Source: Roseovarius sp.
Lineage (GTDB): Bacteria; Pseudomonadota; Alphaproteobacteria; Rhodobacterales; Rhodobacteraceae
Length of the DNA: 64,000 nucleotides
Assembly (NCBI RefSeq): GCF_030373445.1
Contig: NZ_JAUCYU010000013.1
Coordinates: 1-64,000 of the forward strand
Direction: 5' to 3'
The position numbers were made by a program, and so were the translations under genes. Positions 18,601-28,758 of the stretch are shown one piece after another. Each line of letters begins with the position of its first letter. The first letter of the stretch is position 1. The notes below the pieces were generated by a model. It did no database searches, was not told the DNA's origin, and saw nothing but the letters and a program-made list of their open reading frames with translations.

Positions 18601-19112
18601 CCGCCCTCGCCCGGCGGGAAGATGTCGATGATCCCGCCCCGCACGGCATAATCGCCGGGCTCGGTCACCGTCGGGCTCTGCACGAAGCCCATCCGCACGA
18701 GGAACGCCTTCAGCGCCTCCTCGTCGATCTGCCGGTCGACCTCGGCCGTAAACGCGGCCTCGCGCAACACATCGCGCGGCGGCACCCGCTGGCTCGCCGC
18801 GTTGAGCGTGGTCAAAAGCACGAACTGCTTGGGCGCCCCGTGCACCAGCCCCGCCAGCGTCGCCATCCGCGCGGCGGATATGTCGGCATTGGGCGATATC
18901 CGGTCATAGGGCAGGCAATCCCACCCCGGAAAGCGCAGCACCGGCATGCCGGGCGCGAAGAAGGCCAGCGCCTCGGCCACCTGGGCCAGCCGCTTGTCGT
19001 CGCGCGCCACGTGGATGACCGGGCCGCCATCCCGCTCGGCCTCCTTCAGGATCAGCCGCGCGTCGAACCCCTCGGGCGCGCCGCCCACGATTATGTGCTT
19101 CGCATCGCTCAT
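15657..19112 (-). CDS. mfd: Mfd transcription-repair coupling factor
   Basis: A 1151-residue Mfd, normal length. The N-terminal UvrB-like module is followed by the RNA-polymerase interaction region (LVVHVDHGIGRYHGLE) and a RecG-like translocase: Walker A GDVGFGKTEVAMRAAF, the DEEQ box in LLVIDEEQRFGVAHKE, TLTATPIPRTLQLSL, and the QIRGRVGRS motif VI. The TRCF C-terminal domain is present (LGLYRRLSGL). Mfd removes RNA polymerase stalled at DNA lesions and recruits UvrA. Start ATG 19112. Confidence 0.97.
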   Translation of the reverse strand: MSDAKHIIVGGAPEGFDARLILKEAERDGGPVIHVARDDKRLAQVAEALAFFAPGMPVLRFPGWDCLPYDRISPNADISAARMATLAGLVHGAPKQFVLLTTLNAASQRVPPRDVLREAAFTAEVDRQIDEEALKAFLVRMGFVQSPTVTEPGDYAVRGGIIDIFPPGEGGPVRLDLFGDVLDGVRRFDPGSQRTTEKLSKVELAPVSEVILDEASITRFRQNYRIEFGAAGTDDPLYEAVSAGRKHAGIEHWLPFFHEKLETLFDYMPGAPVTLDDQVEAARLSRWDTVQDQYEARRHALEQKQRAETIYKPVPPGQLYLDDDAWNAAVADRRRLAFSPLAKSPGPNIIDAGGRIGRNFSPERQQESISLFGALKDHIEAKMGEGPVLLASYSEGARERLEGLLEDEGLIGAVTVRDVGGVGKRGLHLAVWGLEHGFESPGLTVIAEQDVLGDRLIRSPRKRRRAENFLTEAQSLSPGDLVVHVDHGIGRYHGLEVITAAGAAHECLSLEYAEGARLYLPVENIELLSRYGHEEGLLDRLGGGAWQAKKAKLKERIREMADRLIRIAAERALRKGAVMEPEHHAWEAFSARFPYQETDDQLRAIEDVVNDLSSGTPMDRLICGDVGFGKTEVAMRAAFVAALQGYQVAVIAPTTLLARQHYQSFAERFRGFPISVRPLSRFVSTTEAAKTREALSRGQVDIVVGTHALLAKGVRFANLGLLVIDEEQRFGVAHKERLKQLRSDVHVLTLTATPIPRTLQLSLSGVRDLSIIGTPPVDRLSIRTYVSEFDTVTIREALLREHYRGGQSFFVVPRIKDLAEIEEFLKEQVPEVSYVVAHGQMAAGELDSRMNAFYDGKFDVLLATTIVESGLDIPTANTMVVHRADMFGLAQLYQIRGRVGRSKVRAYAYLTTKPRVPLTPAAEKRLRVLGSLDTLGAGFTLASQDLDIRGAGNLLGEEQSGQMRDVGYELYQSMLEEAIAKIRAGELEGLTETDEQWAPQINLGVPVLIPEEYVPDLDVRLGLYRRLSGLHTKVELEGFAAELIDRFGKLPKEVNTLLLIVRIKAMCKRAGIAKLDGGPKGATIQFHNDKFASPEGLVQFMQDQRGMAKVKDNKIVVRRDWTKESDKIKGAFAIARDLAEKVVEKKKANRG

Positions 19113-19139
19113 CTATCACCGCCTGGCCGGGCCTGACCC

Positions 19140-19715
19140 CTAGCCGAGCGCCCCGATCATCATGTTCTGCAGCATGCCCCACATGGCGGTGACGAAGATC
19201 GAGATCACCCCAACCACCTGTGTCAGCACCCTGTGCTTGTGCATCATCCTGTAAAGCGCCTCGCCCGACAGCCCGTCGCGCCGGATCACGTGCGCCGTGG
19301 CCACCGACAGCAGCCCGACGATGGTCATCGGGAACAGCAGCAGGAAGACCGCCTGCGAGAACTCGTTGCCATAGACGAAGCCCAGCAGCATCAGCATCGT
19401 CAGCATGAAGCAGGTGAGCCCCGCCAGCAGCAGCCCCGATTCCTCGGCGATCAGCAGGATGCGGTTGATGTTGATCCGCACGATGGTCTCGAGATCCTGC
19501 ATCCGCGCCTCGGTGTCGTCCTTGCGCGCGCGCATCACCATGTCCCACGGCACGCCCAGCACCCAGTGGCTGGTCGACGACCACATCACGGCAAGAATGA
19601 TCCAGTACCAGAGGTTACTGAAGCTGCGCATGTCGATGAGTTCGAAGACGCTGTCGTACCAGTCCACGAGATAGAGCCTGTAACGTTTCTTGCCCGGCCG
19701 GGGCTGAAGGTTCAC
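19140..19715 (-). CDS. Integral membrane protein upstream of mfd
   Basis: A 191-residue protein with four hydrophobic spans (about residues 36-55, 92-115, 120-145 and 165-185) and the motif SVFELIDMRSFSNLWYWI near the N-terminus. I recall close relatives in Rhodobacteraceae annotated as a 'component of SufBCD complex', but nothing in the sequence shows such a role and that name should be treated with care. The start is uncertain: GTG 19715 has no well-spaced ribosome site, and GTG 19667 (VDWYDSVFEL) may be the real one. It precedes mfd by 27 bases. Confidence 0.7.
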   Translation of the reverse strand: MNLQPRPGKKRYRLYLVDWYDSVFELIDMRSFSNLWYWIILAVMWSSTSHWVLGVPWDMVMRARKDDTEARMQDLETIVRININRILLIAEESGLLLAGLTCFMLTMLMLLGFVYGNEFSQAVFLLLFPMTIVGLLSVATAHVIRRDGLSGEALYRMMHKHRVLTQVVGVISIFVTAMWGMLQNMMIGALG

Positions 19716-19778
19716 CCCTCATAGCGCCGCCACGCGGCAATTCCTACCCTTGAGATCGTCAATTTTCCATGCCAGTGA

Positions 19779-20804
<1,026 letters not shown>

Positions 20805-20826
20805 CCGGCCGCGGCACCAGGACGCG

Positions 20827-20862
20827 CCGCCGGACGCCTCCGGCGGGAGTATTTCGGGAAAG
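20827..20862 (+). repeat. Dispersed hairpin + GGGATATTT element (variant copy)
   Basis: An 8-bp stem (CCGCCGGA with TCCGGCGG, 20827-20834 and 20839-20846) is followed by GAGTATTTCGGGAAAGATGAA. It lies 22 bases after the hemB stop, in the same orientation. It resembles the copies at 12 kb and 56.5 kb in layout, with more changes in the tail. Confidence 0.5.
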
Positions 20863-21064
20863 ATGAACCCCGGGTGACAAAGCCTTAATCGCCTTGTGGA
20901 ATAGTGCCCGCGAATCGCTGCGGCCGGGGGGTTTGTACGCCGGGTCGCAATATCCCGCCGAAAAGGCGCTTTGCGGGTGACACTTTGCCGGCTCGCCTCT
21001 ATACTCGGCCCCAGATCGGCAGGTACATGCCGACGCGGAACACAGGCAGTCACAGGCAAATAAC

Positions 21065-21625
21065 ATGAGCATTCTCTCCAGACGCAGCTTCACGCTCGGC
21101 ATGCTGGCCACCACCCCCGTCGTCGCCGCTTGCGGCAACGGGGTCGGCAGCACCAAGGGCACGGAAATCGACGCCCGCGCCGACGCGACCATCAACCACC
21201 TCTACACCCGCTATCCCGCTACCCGCGAGATCGGCGAGAAATCCACCGGCGTGCTGATCATGCCGCTGGTGACCGAGGGCGGCTTCATCGTCGGCGGCGG
21301 CTATGGCCGCGGCGCGCTCCGCGTGGGCGGGGTGACGGTCGATTACTACTCGGCCACCAAGGGCAGCGTGGGCCTTCAGATCGGCGCCCAGCAATTCGCC
21401 CATGTCCTGTTCTTCATGACCGAGGACGCGCTCAGCCGCTTCCGCCGGGCCACCGGCTGGGTCGCGGGGGCGGACGTGGAATATGTCTTCAACGACCAGG
21501 GCGGCAACCTGCGCGCCGACACGACGACATCGACGGCACCGGTCGTCGCGGTGGTCTTCGGCCAGGCGGGGGCGCTGATCGGCGCCTCGCTCGAAGGCAT
21601 GAAATACACCCGCATCATTCCCTGA
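21065..21625 (+). CDS. SYLF/YSC84-domain lipoprotein
   Basis: A 186-residue protein with a lipoprotein signal: SRRSFTLGMLATTPVVAAC, Cys at 23, preceded by a twin-arginine-like SRRSF. The mature part fits the SYLF (YSC84) lipid-binding fold: GVLIMPLVTEGGFIVGGGYGRGALRV, then SVGLQIGAQQF and the C-terminal GALIGASLEG. Family members bind phosphoinositide-like lipids in eukaryotes; the bacterial role is unclear. Probably anchored in an envelope membrane. It has its own terminator. Confidence 0.85.
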   Translation: MSILSRRSFTLGMLATTPVVAACGNGVGSTKGTEIDARADATINHLYTRYPATREIGEKSTGVLIMPLVTEGGFIVGGGYGRGALRVGGVTVDYYSATKGSVGLQIGAQQFAHVLFFMTEDALSRFRRATGWVAGADVEYVFNDQGGNLRADTTTSTAPVVAVVFGQAGALIGASLEGMKYTRIIP

Positions 21626-21655
21626 CCGCCGCCTCCCGCGGAGGGTCGGACAGAG

Positions 21656-21682
21656 CCCCGGGCCGAAAACGCCCGGGGTTTT
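21656..21682 (+). terminator. Rho-independent terminator after the SYLF gene
   Basis: CCCCGGGC (21656-21663), a seven-base loop and GCCCGGGG (21671-21678) form a perfect stem followed by TTTTACGTTTT. It ends 57 bases after the SYLF stop and also faces the end of usg on the other strand. Confidence 0.9.
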
Positions 21683-21700
21683 ACGTTTTGTTAACCCTGG

Positions 21701-21964
21701 TTAATGAAGCGTGAACTCGCCCACGACCTGCCGCCATTCGCCCGGCGCGATCAGCTTGCGATGGGTGAACTGCACCGAATGCAGCGGCCCCTCGATCTCC
21801 TTCTGCCAGAACTCCACGAACTCGAACAGCCGCGGGTGATCGGGCGCGATATCGTACTCCTGCCAGACGAAACTGTTGAGAACATGGGCATAGTCCGGCA
21901 TGTGGTAGAAGAACTCCGCCGTGGTAAGGCCATACCCCCTGAGCATCATCTCCGTCTCGGTCAT
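21701..21964 (-). CDS. usg: Usg-family protein
   Basis: An 87-residue soluble protein of the Usg family, named for a gene upstream of trp genes in Caulobacter. The whole sequence is typical: MMLRGYGLTTAEFFYHMPDY, FVWQEYDIAPDHPRLFEFVEFW and the C-terminal HSVQFTHRKL. I use ATG 21964, with GGAG upstream; the longer open frame is not coding-like. Function unknown. No trp genes are nearby. Confidence 0.9.
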   Translation of the reverse strand: MTETEMMLRGYGLTTAEFFYHMPDYAHVLNSFVWQEYDIAPDHPRLFEFVEFWQKEIEGPLHSVQFTHRKLIAPGEWRQVVGEFTLH

Positions 21965-22188
21965 CTCGTTACACTCCTGCTGAAACCCCGGATTTTTTGC
22001 CTTTGGTTCCATCAAGGATGCCGCGATTTTTTTAGTTTTCAACAAAAACAGCATGTTAGCAGCCATCCGCCCCGGCTGCCAAAATGCCCGCCAACCGGGC
22101 CGGGCATTGCGCATTGCGCCCCCTGCAAGCCCTCTGATATACCCTTGGCAACAGCAAAAGACGACAGCAGGACAGAGCGGGCAGAAAC

Positions 22189-24939
22189 GTGAACGATACG
22201 CCGGAAACACCTGAAAACGAAGACGAAATGCCAAACGGCGGTTCCGGCCCCGAGCGCCCGGCCTATGACGGGCCGACGATCTCCATCTCGGAGGAGATGA
22301 AGACCTCCTATCTCGACTACGCGATGAGCGTGATCGTCAGCCGCGCGATCCCCGATCTGCGCGATGGCCTAAAACCTGTGCACCGGCGCATTCTTTATGC
22401 AATGCACGAAACCGGAAACACCCACGACAAGCCCTATCGCAAGTCCGCCCGCCCCGTCGGCGACGTCATGGGTAAGTACCACCCCCACGGCGACAGCGCG
22501 ATCTACGACGCGCTGGTGCGGATGGCGCAGGATTTCTCGATGTCCCTGCCCCTGCTCGACGGCCAGGGTAATTTCGGCTCGATGGACGGCGACAACCCGG
22601 CCGCCATGCGCTACACCGAGGTGCGCATGGACAAGCCGGCGCAGTCGCTTCTCGCCGATATCGAGAAGGACACGGTCGACTTCCAGGACAATTACGACGG
22701 CAAGGATCGTGAACCCTCCGTCCTTCCGGCCCGCTTCCCCAACATGCTGGTCAACGGCGCCGGCGGCATCGCCGTCGGCATGGCCACCAACATCCCGCCC
22801 CACAACCTGGGCGAGGTGATCGACGCCACGCTGGCGCTGATCGAGAACCCCGATCTCGACAGCTCGCAACTCAACGAATACGTGCCCGGCCCCGATTTCC
22901 CCACCGGCGGCCTGATGCTCGGCCGCTCCGGCGCGCGCAAGGCCTATCTCGAAGGGCGCGGCAGCGTCATCATCCGATCGAAAACCCGGGTCGAGGAACT
23001 GCGCAAGGACCGCTACGCCATCGTCATCGACGAGATCCCCTACCAGGTGAACAAGGCGGCGATGATCGAGAAGATCGCCGAAACCGCCCGCGAGAAGCGG
23101 ATCGAGGGCATCGCCCACGTCCAGGACGAAAGCGACCGTACCGGCGTGCGCGTTGTGGTCGAGCTCAAGCGCGACGCAACCCCCGAGGTGGTGCTGAACC
23201 AGCTCTTCCGCTTCACGCCGATGCAAACCTCCTTCGGCTGCAACATGCTGGCGCTCAACGGCGGCAAGCCCGAGCAGCTCACGCTCCACGGATTCCTCAG
23301 CGCTTTCATAAGCTTCCGGGAAGAAGTTGTCGCACGCCGCACGGCCCATGACCTGCGCAAGGCGCGCGAGCGCAGCCACGTGCTCTGCGGCCTCGCCGTC
23401 GCCGTTTCCAACGTCGACGAGGTGGTCGCCACCATCCGCGCCTCGGCCGACGCGGCAGAAGCGCGCGAGAAGCTGATGACCCGCCGCTGGCCGGCGCAGG
23501 ACATCCTCGAATACATCGCGCTGATCGACGATCCGACCCACACGGCGAACGAGGACGGCACCTACAACCTCAGCGAAACACAGGCCCGCGCCATCCTCGA
23601 GCTGCGCCTGCAACGCCTGACGCAACTGGGTGTCCGCGAAGTCACCGACGAGCTTCAGGAGCTGGCCGCGAAGATCAAGGAATACCTCGCCATCCTCGCC
23701 AGCCGCGAGCGGATCATGCAGATCATCTCGGACGAGCTGACCGAGGTGAAGGAGCAATTCGCCGTCCCCCGCCGCACCGAGATCGTCGACTGGTCCGGCG
23801 ACATGGAAGACGAGGACCTGATCGAGCGCGAGGACATGGTCGTCACCGTCACTCAGGGCGGCTACATCAAGCGCACCGCGCTGGCCGATTTCCGCGCGCA
23901 AAAGCGCGGCGGCAAGGGCCTGTCGGGCATGCAGACCAAGGAAGAGGACGTGGTCACCACCCTCTTCGTGGCCAACACCCATACCCAACTTCTGTTCTTC
24001 ACCACCGACGGGATGGCCTACAAGCTCAAGACATGGCGCCTGCCGCTGGGCGGGCGGACCTCCAAGGGCAAGGCGATCGTCAACATCCTGCCCATCCCGC
24101 AGGGCGTCTCGATCGCCGCGATCATGCCGGTCGACGTTCCGGAAGACGAATGGGAAAACCTGCAGATCTTCTTCGCCACCTCCGCCGGGGATGTGCGCCG
24201 TAACGCCTTGTCGGACTTCACGAATGTCAAATCCAACGGCAAGATCGCGATGAAGCTCCCCGAGGACGGCACGCAACTGGTGAACGCCCGCATCTGCTCG
24301 GAAGACGATGACGTGATGCTCTTCACCGACTCGGGCCGCGCCATCCGCTTCCCGACGACCGAGGTGCGTATCTTCAAGGGCCGCGATTCCACCGGGGTGC
24401 GCGGCATCCGCCTGCAGAACGGCGACAAGGTCGTCTCGATGTCCGTGATCCGCCATTTCGAGGCCACGCCCGACGAACGCGCCGCCTATCTCAAGATGCG
24501 CCGCCAGATGGCCGGGGCCGAGGATGAAGGCGCCACTGACGACGAAGGCAATGCCGACGCCACCATCTCCGACGAACGGTTCGAGGAGATGAAGGCGGCC
24601 GAGAACCTGCTCCTCACCATCACCGAGGGCGGCTCGGGCAAGCTCTCCTCCAGCCACGACTACCCCGTCCGGGGCCGCGGCGGCATGGGCGTTCGGGCGA
24701 TGGACAAGGCCATGCGCGGCGGCGCGCTGGTCGCCTCCTTCCCGGTGGAAGCCGAAGACCAGATCATGCTCGCCACCTCGCGCGGCCAGTCGATCCGCGT
24801 CCCGGTCGAGGGGATCTCCTTCCGCTCGCGCGGGGCGGGCGGCGTCAAGGTGTTCAACACCGGCAAGGGCGAAAAGGTCGTCAGCGTCGCCTGGATCGCC
24901 GAGAAGGCCGAGGAAGAGGCCGAAGACGCGGAAGCCTGA
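22189..24939 (+). CDS. gyrA: DNA gyrase subunit A
   Basis: A 916-residue GyrA, starting at GTG 22189. The catalytic Tyr is Tyr142 in [10 protein letters not shown]. The quinolone-resistance region reads [18 protein letters not shown]: Ser103 and Asp107 match Ser83 and Asp87 of E. coli, so it is of the sensitive type. The C-terminal DNA-wrapping beta-pinwheel is present, with a GyrA-box-like QKRGGKG segment near residue 570 and an acidic insert about residues 765-800 ([14 protein letters not shown]). It ends in an acidic tail. It works with GyrB to add negative supercoils. Confidence 0.97.
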   Translation: MNDTPETPENEDEMPNGGSGPERPAYDGPTISISEEMKTSYLDYAMSVIVSRAIPDLRDGLKPVHRRILYAMHETGNTHDKPYRKSARPVGDVMGKYHPHGDSAIYDALVRMAQDFSMSLPLLDGQGNFGSMDGDNPAAMRYTEVRMDKPAQSLLADIEKDTVDFQDNYDGKDREPSVLPARFPNMLVNGAGGIAVGMATNIPPHNLGEVIDATLALIENPDLDSSQLNEYVPGPDFPTGGLMLGRSGARKAYLEGRGSVIIRSKTRVEELRKDRYAIVIDEIPYQVNKAAMIEKIAETAREKRIEGIAHVQDESDRTGVRVVVELKRDATPEVVLNQLFRFTPMQTSFGCNMLALNGGKPEQLTLHGFLSAFISFREEVVARRTAHDLRKARERSHVLCGLAVAVSNVDEVVATIRASADAAEAREKLMTRRWPAQDILEYIALIDDPTHTANEDGTYNLSETQARAILELRLQRLTQLGVREVTDELQELAAKIKEYLAILASRERIMQIISDELTEVKEQFAVPRRTEIVDWSGDMEDEDLIEREDMVVTVTQGGYIKRTALADFRAQKRGGKGLSGMQTKEEDVVTTLFVANTHTQLLFFTTDGMAYKLKTWRLPLGGRTSKGKAIVNILPIPQGVSIAAIMPVDVPEDEWENLQIFFATSAGDVRRNALSDFTNVKSNGKIAMKLPEDGTQLVNARICSEDDDVMLFTDSGRAIRFPTTEVRIFKGRDSTGVRGIRLQNGDKVVSMSVIRHFEATPDERAAYLKMRRQMAGAEDEGATDDEGNADATISDERFEEMKAAENLLLTITEGGSGKLSSSHDYPVRGRGGMGVRAMDKAMRGGALVASFPVEAEDQIMLATSRGQSIRVPVEGISFRSRGAGGVKVFNTGKGEKVVSVAWIAEKAEEEAEDAEA

Positions 24940-25130
24940 TCTCCCTGCGCGGACTCGCTGCAACACAAGCGGTTCCGCCAGCATTTTCCGTCTTTGCGCT
25001 CAAGTTTTGCCACATTTAAGGCCCAGAAACCGGGTTCGAAATGCGTATGCGCCCAGCCACCCGGGCGCATCTGCCCTGCGATCAACCCTCTCTCGCGAAC
25101 CTATTGCGCGGGTCGTACAGGACAACCGTG

Positions 25131-25859
25131 GTGCCGACCAAGAACGAACGCTGGCTTGACCATACCGGTCTCAACCTGATCCGCATCGTGATCGGGTCGT
25201 ACTTCATGGCGATCTCCCTCGGCCTGATCCAGGGGTTCGACCATTCGGCGCTCTTCACCCCGGTGCTTGACGGCAAAACAGCCCGACTGGTCGGGATGGG
25301 CGTGCTGCTGTCGCTGTCGCTTCTGTTCATGTCGGGCATCGTCCTGCGGCGCGCGGCGCTCGCCCTGGCGCTCTTCATCCTGTGCTCCAGCGTTGCCGAG
25401 AACTTCCTGCGCCCCGACCCGCTGCCGGTCTCGCCGTTCTGGCGCGACCTGGCGCTGGTTTGCGCGGTACTGATGTCCTATTCGAGCCTGCACCGGCACG
25501 AGCTGCGCAAGGCCGCGCTCTTCATGGGCCGGCGGGCGTCGCGGATCAAGCATGGCAAGTTCTCCACCGTCACGCCCCGCCGCGTCATCGTGCAGAAGAG
25601 ACCGGGCACCGAGGAAGCCGGCCAAACCACCGAGCGGCCCAATTACGACCGCGTGCTGCGCCCGCTGATCGCGCCCACCGGCCCGATCGCGCGGCCCGAA
25701 CCGCCGGTCAGCCCGCGCCCCGATTTCAACGGCGCAAGCGTTCCGGCGAACGACCGCACCGGGGCGCAGCACCCCCTGAAGCTGACGAACCGCCTGCGCC
25801 TGATCCCGCCCCCGCTTGACGGCGAAGACGAGGTCGACAACATCTTCTCGAATATCTGA
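25131..25859 (+). CDS. Membrane protein with a proline-rich tail
   Basis: A 242-residue protein. Three or four hydrophobic spans fill the first 130 residues (around LIRIVIGSYFMAISLGLI, LVGMGVLLSLSLLFMSGI and LALALFILCSS), followed by a basic and proline-rich cytosolic-type tail. The start is uncertain: tandem GTG codons at 25128 and 25131 follow AGGA at 25119-25122; the open frame reaches back to 25041. No family recognised. It ends 33 bases from the convergent polysaccharide export gene and may belong to that locus. Confidence 0.65.
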   Translation: MPTKNERWLDHTGLNLIRIVIGSYFMAISLGLIQGFDHSALFTPVLDGKTARLVGMGVLLSLSLLFMSGIVLRRAALALALFILCSSVAENFLRPDPLPVSPFWRDLALVCAVLMSYSSLHRHELRKAALFMGRRASRIKHGKFSTVTPRRVIVQKRPGTEEAGQTTERPNYDRVLRPLIAPTGPIARPEPPVSPRPDFNGASVPANDRTGAQHPLKLTNRLRLIPPPLDGEDEVDNIFSNI

Positions 25860-25892
25860 GGGCCGAACCGCCCCGGCCCGAACCGGGCCGGA

Positions 25893-27008
25893 TCAGTTGG
25901 ACAGGTTGTTCACCGAGGAACTCACCCCGATCACCGTGCCGAACAGGCCGATGATGGTCTGAACCGCCGTCACCGGGGATTCGGTCGCCATCAGCGTGTC
26001 GTTCGGCATCACCTGGAACTGGCGCGCCGCGAACAGGCCGTCGGCGCTGGTCATGTCGATCGAGAAGATCACCTGCTGCATGTCCGGCCCGCGCGGCCCC
26101 GGCGTCAGGTGGCGGGGGTGATACTCGCGCAGGATCAGGATGCCTTTCGGGTTCGCCCGCGACGCGTTCAGGCCGCCCGACGCGGACAGCGCATCGAGCG
26201 CGTTCATCCGCTCCTTCTCGAAATACACCAGCTTCTGGCTCTGCGAAGCGCCCAGGACCGTGAAGCTGCGGGAATCCTCGAGAACGGCGATCTGGTCGCC
26301 ACCGTGAACGGTGATGTTCATCGACGGATCGGCCAGGACGGATTCGACGCGCGTCTCGTACACCCGCCCGCCCCGCTGAAGCCGCACGCGCGGATGCCGC
26401 ATCGTGGTGTTCACCCCGCCGGCCAGCGCCAGGACGCTCAGCAGGCGGGTATTGCGGTTCTCCAGCGGGTAGCGGCCGGGCGCGCCCACGCCGCTGGCCA
26501 CGTCGACCGAGTTGTTGCGCCCCGGCGTGACCTGCACCTGCACCTGTGCGGCGGGCACGATCATTTCCATCTTCCGCTGGATCCGGTCGCGGGCGCTGTC
26601 GGCGGTCAGGCCGCGCACGGGCACGTCGCCCACGTAGGGCAGGAAGACCGAGCCCGAGGACGACACCGTCAGCGGCGGAATCGGCGTCTGCTTGGTGCCG
26701 TCGGAGATCAGCGAGTTTTCCTGGTTGTCCCAGACCACCACGTCAAGCCGGTCGCCCGTCTGGATGACCGACGAATCCGGTCCGCGATCGGCGTGGAACC
26801 AGAGGCTGTGCTCCTGGTCGCCGGTATAGGGCCAGGTCGAAATCATCGGCGTGGCCGCGCGGGTCACCTCCACCACCTGGAAGGTGGGGTTCTCGGACGA
26901 GCCCTGGCTGACGACTTCCCTCTGTACCGCCGCCCCCCTTGGTAGAGAGCATGCACCAATGGAAATGGCGATGCCAACCAGAAGGATCGTCTTGGAAAAT
27001 CGCGTCAA
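25893..27008 (-). CDS. Wza/KpsD-like polysaccharide export lipoprotein
   Basis: A 371-residue outer-membrane-type exporter. It has a lipoprotein signal with Cys20 (SIGAC), then a Poly_export domain (IQTGDRLDVVVWDNQENSL ... SVFLPYVGDVPVRGLT) and two SLBB-like beta-grasp segments (GAPGRYPLENRNTRLLSVLALAGG and ASQSQKLVYFEKERMNALDALSASGGL). Proteins of this kind form the outer-membrane channel for capsule or exopolysaccharide. It is divergent from the sugar genes at 27.1 kb. No Wzc-type kinase is in the window. Confidence 0.92.
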   Translation of the reverse strand: MTRFSKTILLVGIAISIGACSLPRGAAVQREVVSQGSSENPTFQVVEVTRAATPMISTWPYTGDQEHSLWFHADRGPDSSVIQTGDRLDVVVWDNQENSLISDGTKQTPIPPLTVSSSGSVFLPYVGDVPVRGLTADSARDRIQRKMEMIVPAAQVQVQVTPGRNNSVDVASGVGAPGRYPLENRNTRLLSVLALAGGVNTTMRHPRVRLQRGGRVYETRVESVLADPSMNITVHGGDQIAVLEDSRSFTVLGASQSQKLVYFEKERMNALDALSASGGLNASRANPKGILILREYHPRHLTPGPRGPDMQQVIFSIDMTSADGLFAARQFQVMPNDTLMATESPVTAVQTIIGLFGTVIGVSSSVNNLSN

Positions 27009-27116
27009 ACCGTCGTCCCCCGACTTCTTCGTATTGGCAGTTCACTACCGCATTGAAAGGATGTTAGACAACGGAAATCTCACCGCATCTGGTAGTTGGG
27101 CACATTCTTGACACAT

Positions 27117-27956
27117 ATGCCGCAAGCAGCCGATATTTTGGTCACAGGCGCGGGCGGGCGGCTTGGGCGACTGCTGCGCCGCGCGGCGGTGCGCGACGGC
27201 ACCGGCGGCCAGCGGCTGGCGTTCCAGTCGCGCCGGCCCGGCACCGGGCTGACATGGGCCCCCGGCGAGGCCCTGTCGGCCTTGCCCCGCTGCGATACCG
27301 TGGTTGCTCTCTGGGGCCGGACAAGCGGCGACGCGGCGGCCCTGGCCGAGAACGCGGCGCTCGTGGCCTTCGGCCACACCGTTGCCCTGGCGACCGGCGC
27401 GCGCCGGCTGTTCCACCTCTCCTCGGCCGCCGTCTACGGCCCCGGGCGGCGCCTGGACGAGGGCGCGCCCCTCTCCCCATCGGCGGACTATGGCCGCTCG
27501 AAACGCGAGATGGAGCGCGAAGTTGCCCGCCTGCCCCGGACCGACCGGATCACCCATTGCTGCCTGCGACTCGCCAACGTGGTCGGTGCCGACAGCCTGG
27601 CGCCAGGCCTGCGCGGCAGCGGCCCCGTCGGCATGGACCGGTTCGACGACGGCACCGGCCCGCTCCGCAGCTACATCGCGCCGGGCGACCTGCTGCGCGT
27701 GCTGACCGGCCTGGCTTCCCTGCCGCCCGACAACCTGCCCGAAGCGCTCAACATCGCCGCGCCCGGCCCCGTCCGCATGGATGAGCTGGTGCGCGCCCGC
27801 GGGCTGGAACTCGACTGGCGCCCCGCCCCGCCCGCGGCCACGCAGGAGGTCTCGCTCGACACCGCGCGCCTCTCCGCGCTTCTGCCGGGGGCCGTCCGCC
27901 ACGAAACGGCCGGTGCCATGGTGGCCGACTGGGCGGCACTGGAGGCCAGGCAATGA
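27117..27956 (+). CDS. NAD-dependent sugar epimerase/dehydratase
   Basis: A 279-residue extended short-chain dehydrogenase. The N-terminal ILVTGAGGRLGRLLRRA is the G-x-x-G-x-x-G nucleotide-binding loop, LFHLSSAAVYGPG gives the Ser, and SADYGRSKREME gives the Y-x-x-x-K pair. It is shorter than most family members. ATG 27117 is preferred to the TTG at 27096. It overlaps the sugar transferase by ATGA and probably makes or modifies the sugar that the transferase uses. Confidence 0.88.
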   Translation: MPQAADILVTGAGGRLGRLLRRAAVRDGTGGQRLAFQSRRPGTGLTWAPGEALSALPRCDTVVALWGRTSGDAAALAENAALVAFGHTVALATGARRLFHLSSAAVYGPGRRLDEGAPLSPSADYGRSKREMEREVARLPRTDRITHCCLRLANVVGADSLAPGLRGSGPVGMDRFDDGTGPLRSYIAPGDLLRVLTGLASLPPDNLPEALNIAAPGPVRMDELVRARGLELDWRPAPPAATQEVSLDTARLSALLPGAVRHETAGAMVADWAALEARQ

Positions 27957-28570
27957 CGCTGGCCAAGCGGCTGATGGATATCGGCCTTGCCCTGCTGCTG
28001 GTGATCGCCCTCGCCGTGCCGATCCTGGTGATCGCGCTCTGGGTGCTCGTGGTCGACGGCCGGCCCGTCTTTTACCCGTCCGAACGGATGAAGACCCCCG
28101 ACACGCCCTTCACCCTGTGGAAGTTCCGCACCATGCGCACCGACCGCAACGATACCGGCGTTTCGGGCGGCTACAAGTCGGCGCGCATCACCCGCACAGG
28201 GCGCGTCCTGCGTGGCAAGCGCCTTGACGAATTGCCCCAGCTTTACAACATCTTGCGGGGCGACATGAGTTTTGTCGGCCCCCGCCCGCCCCTGCGCCGC
28301 TACGTCGAGCTGCGCCCCGAGCTCTATGCCAGGGTGCTCCGCAACCGCCCCGGCGTCACCGGGCTCGCCACGCTCACCTATCACGGCCGCGAAGAGCGGC
28401 TGCTCAACCGCTGCACCGACGCCGAGGATACCGAGCGCGTCTACCTGAAATATTGCGTGCCCGCCAAGGCCCGGCTCGACCTGCTCTGGGCGCGCAACCG
28501 GTCGTTTTGCTACGATGCAGCATTGATCGTCGAAACCGTTCGCCGGGTGCTCATCCGCCGCTCAAATTAA
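27953..28570 (+). CDS. Initiating sugar-phosphate transferase (WcaJ/PglC type)
   Basis: A 205-residue polyprenyl-phosphate hexose-1-phosphate transferase. The N-terminal membrane segment LALLLVIALAVPILVIALWVLV is followed by FTLWKFRTMRTDRN, LRGKRLDELPQLYNILRGDMSFVGPRPP and RPGVTGLATL, all signatures of the family. It loads the first sugar onto undecaprenyl phosphate at the inner membrane. Short form, lacking the extra N-terminal membrane domain of WbaP. Confidence 0.93.
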   Translation: MTLAKRLMDIGLALLLVIALAVPILVIALWVLVVDGRPVFYPSERMKTPDTPFTLWKFRTMRTDRNDTGVSGGYKSARITRTGRVLRGKRLDELPQLYNILRGDMSFVGPRPPLRRYVELRPELYARVLRNRPGVTGLATLTYHGREERLLNRCTDAEDTERVYLKYCVPAKARLDLLWARNRSFCYDAALIVETVRRVLIRRSN

Positions 28571-28758
28571 CGGCAGACTCGGGGGAGCGCCCTTCGCTTG
28601 CGCGGAAATCCGCGATGCGCCGCGATAAGGCTTGTCGGCAGTATGCATCTTGCAATACATTGATTTTCGGACACCTTGGGTACTTTACGGCGCTTTGTCT
28701 TGCGGCGGACACATCCCGCCGCGGGGTCTGAAGAAATGACACCGGGAGATGCTCCGGC

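Noticed and set aside
16833..19136. A 767-codon open frame antisense to mfd
   Set aside because: It lies wholly opposite the conserved Mfd coding region, is Arg/His/Pro-rich and has no recognisable domain.
22369..24984. An 871-codon open frame antisense to gyrA
   Set aside because: It is the mirror of gyrA in a high-GC genome; its protein is low complexity in Asp, His, Leu and Arg with no domain, while the plus strand encodes a complete GyrA.
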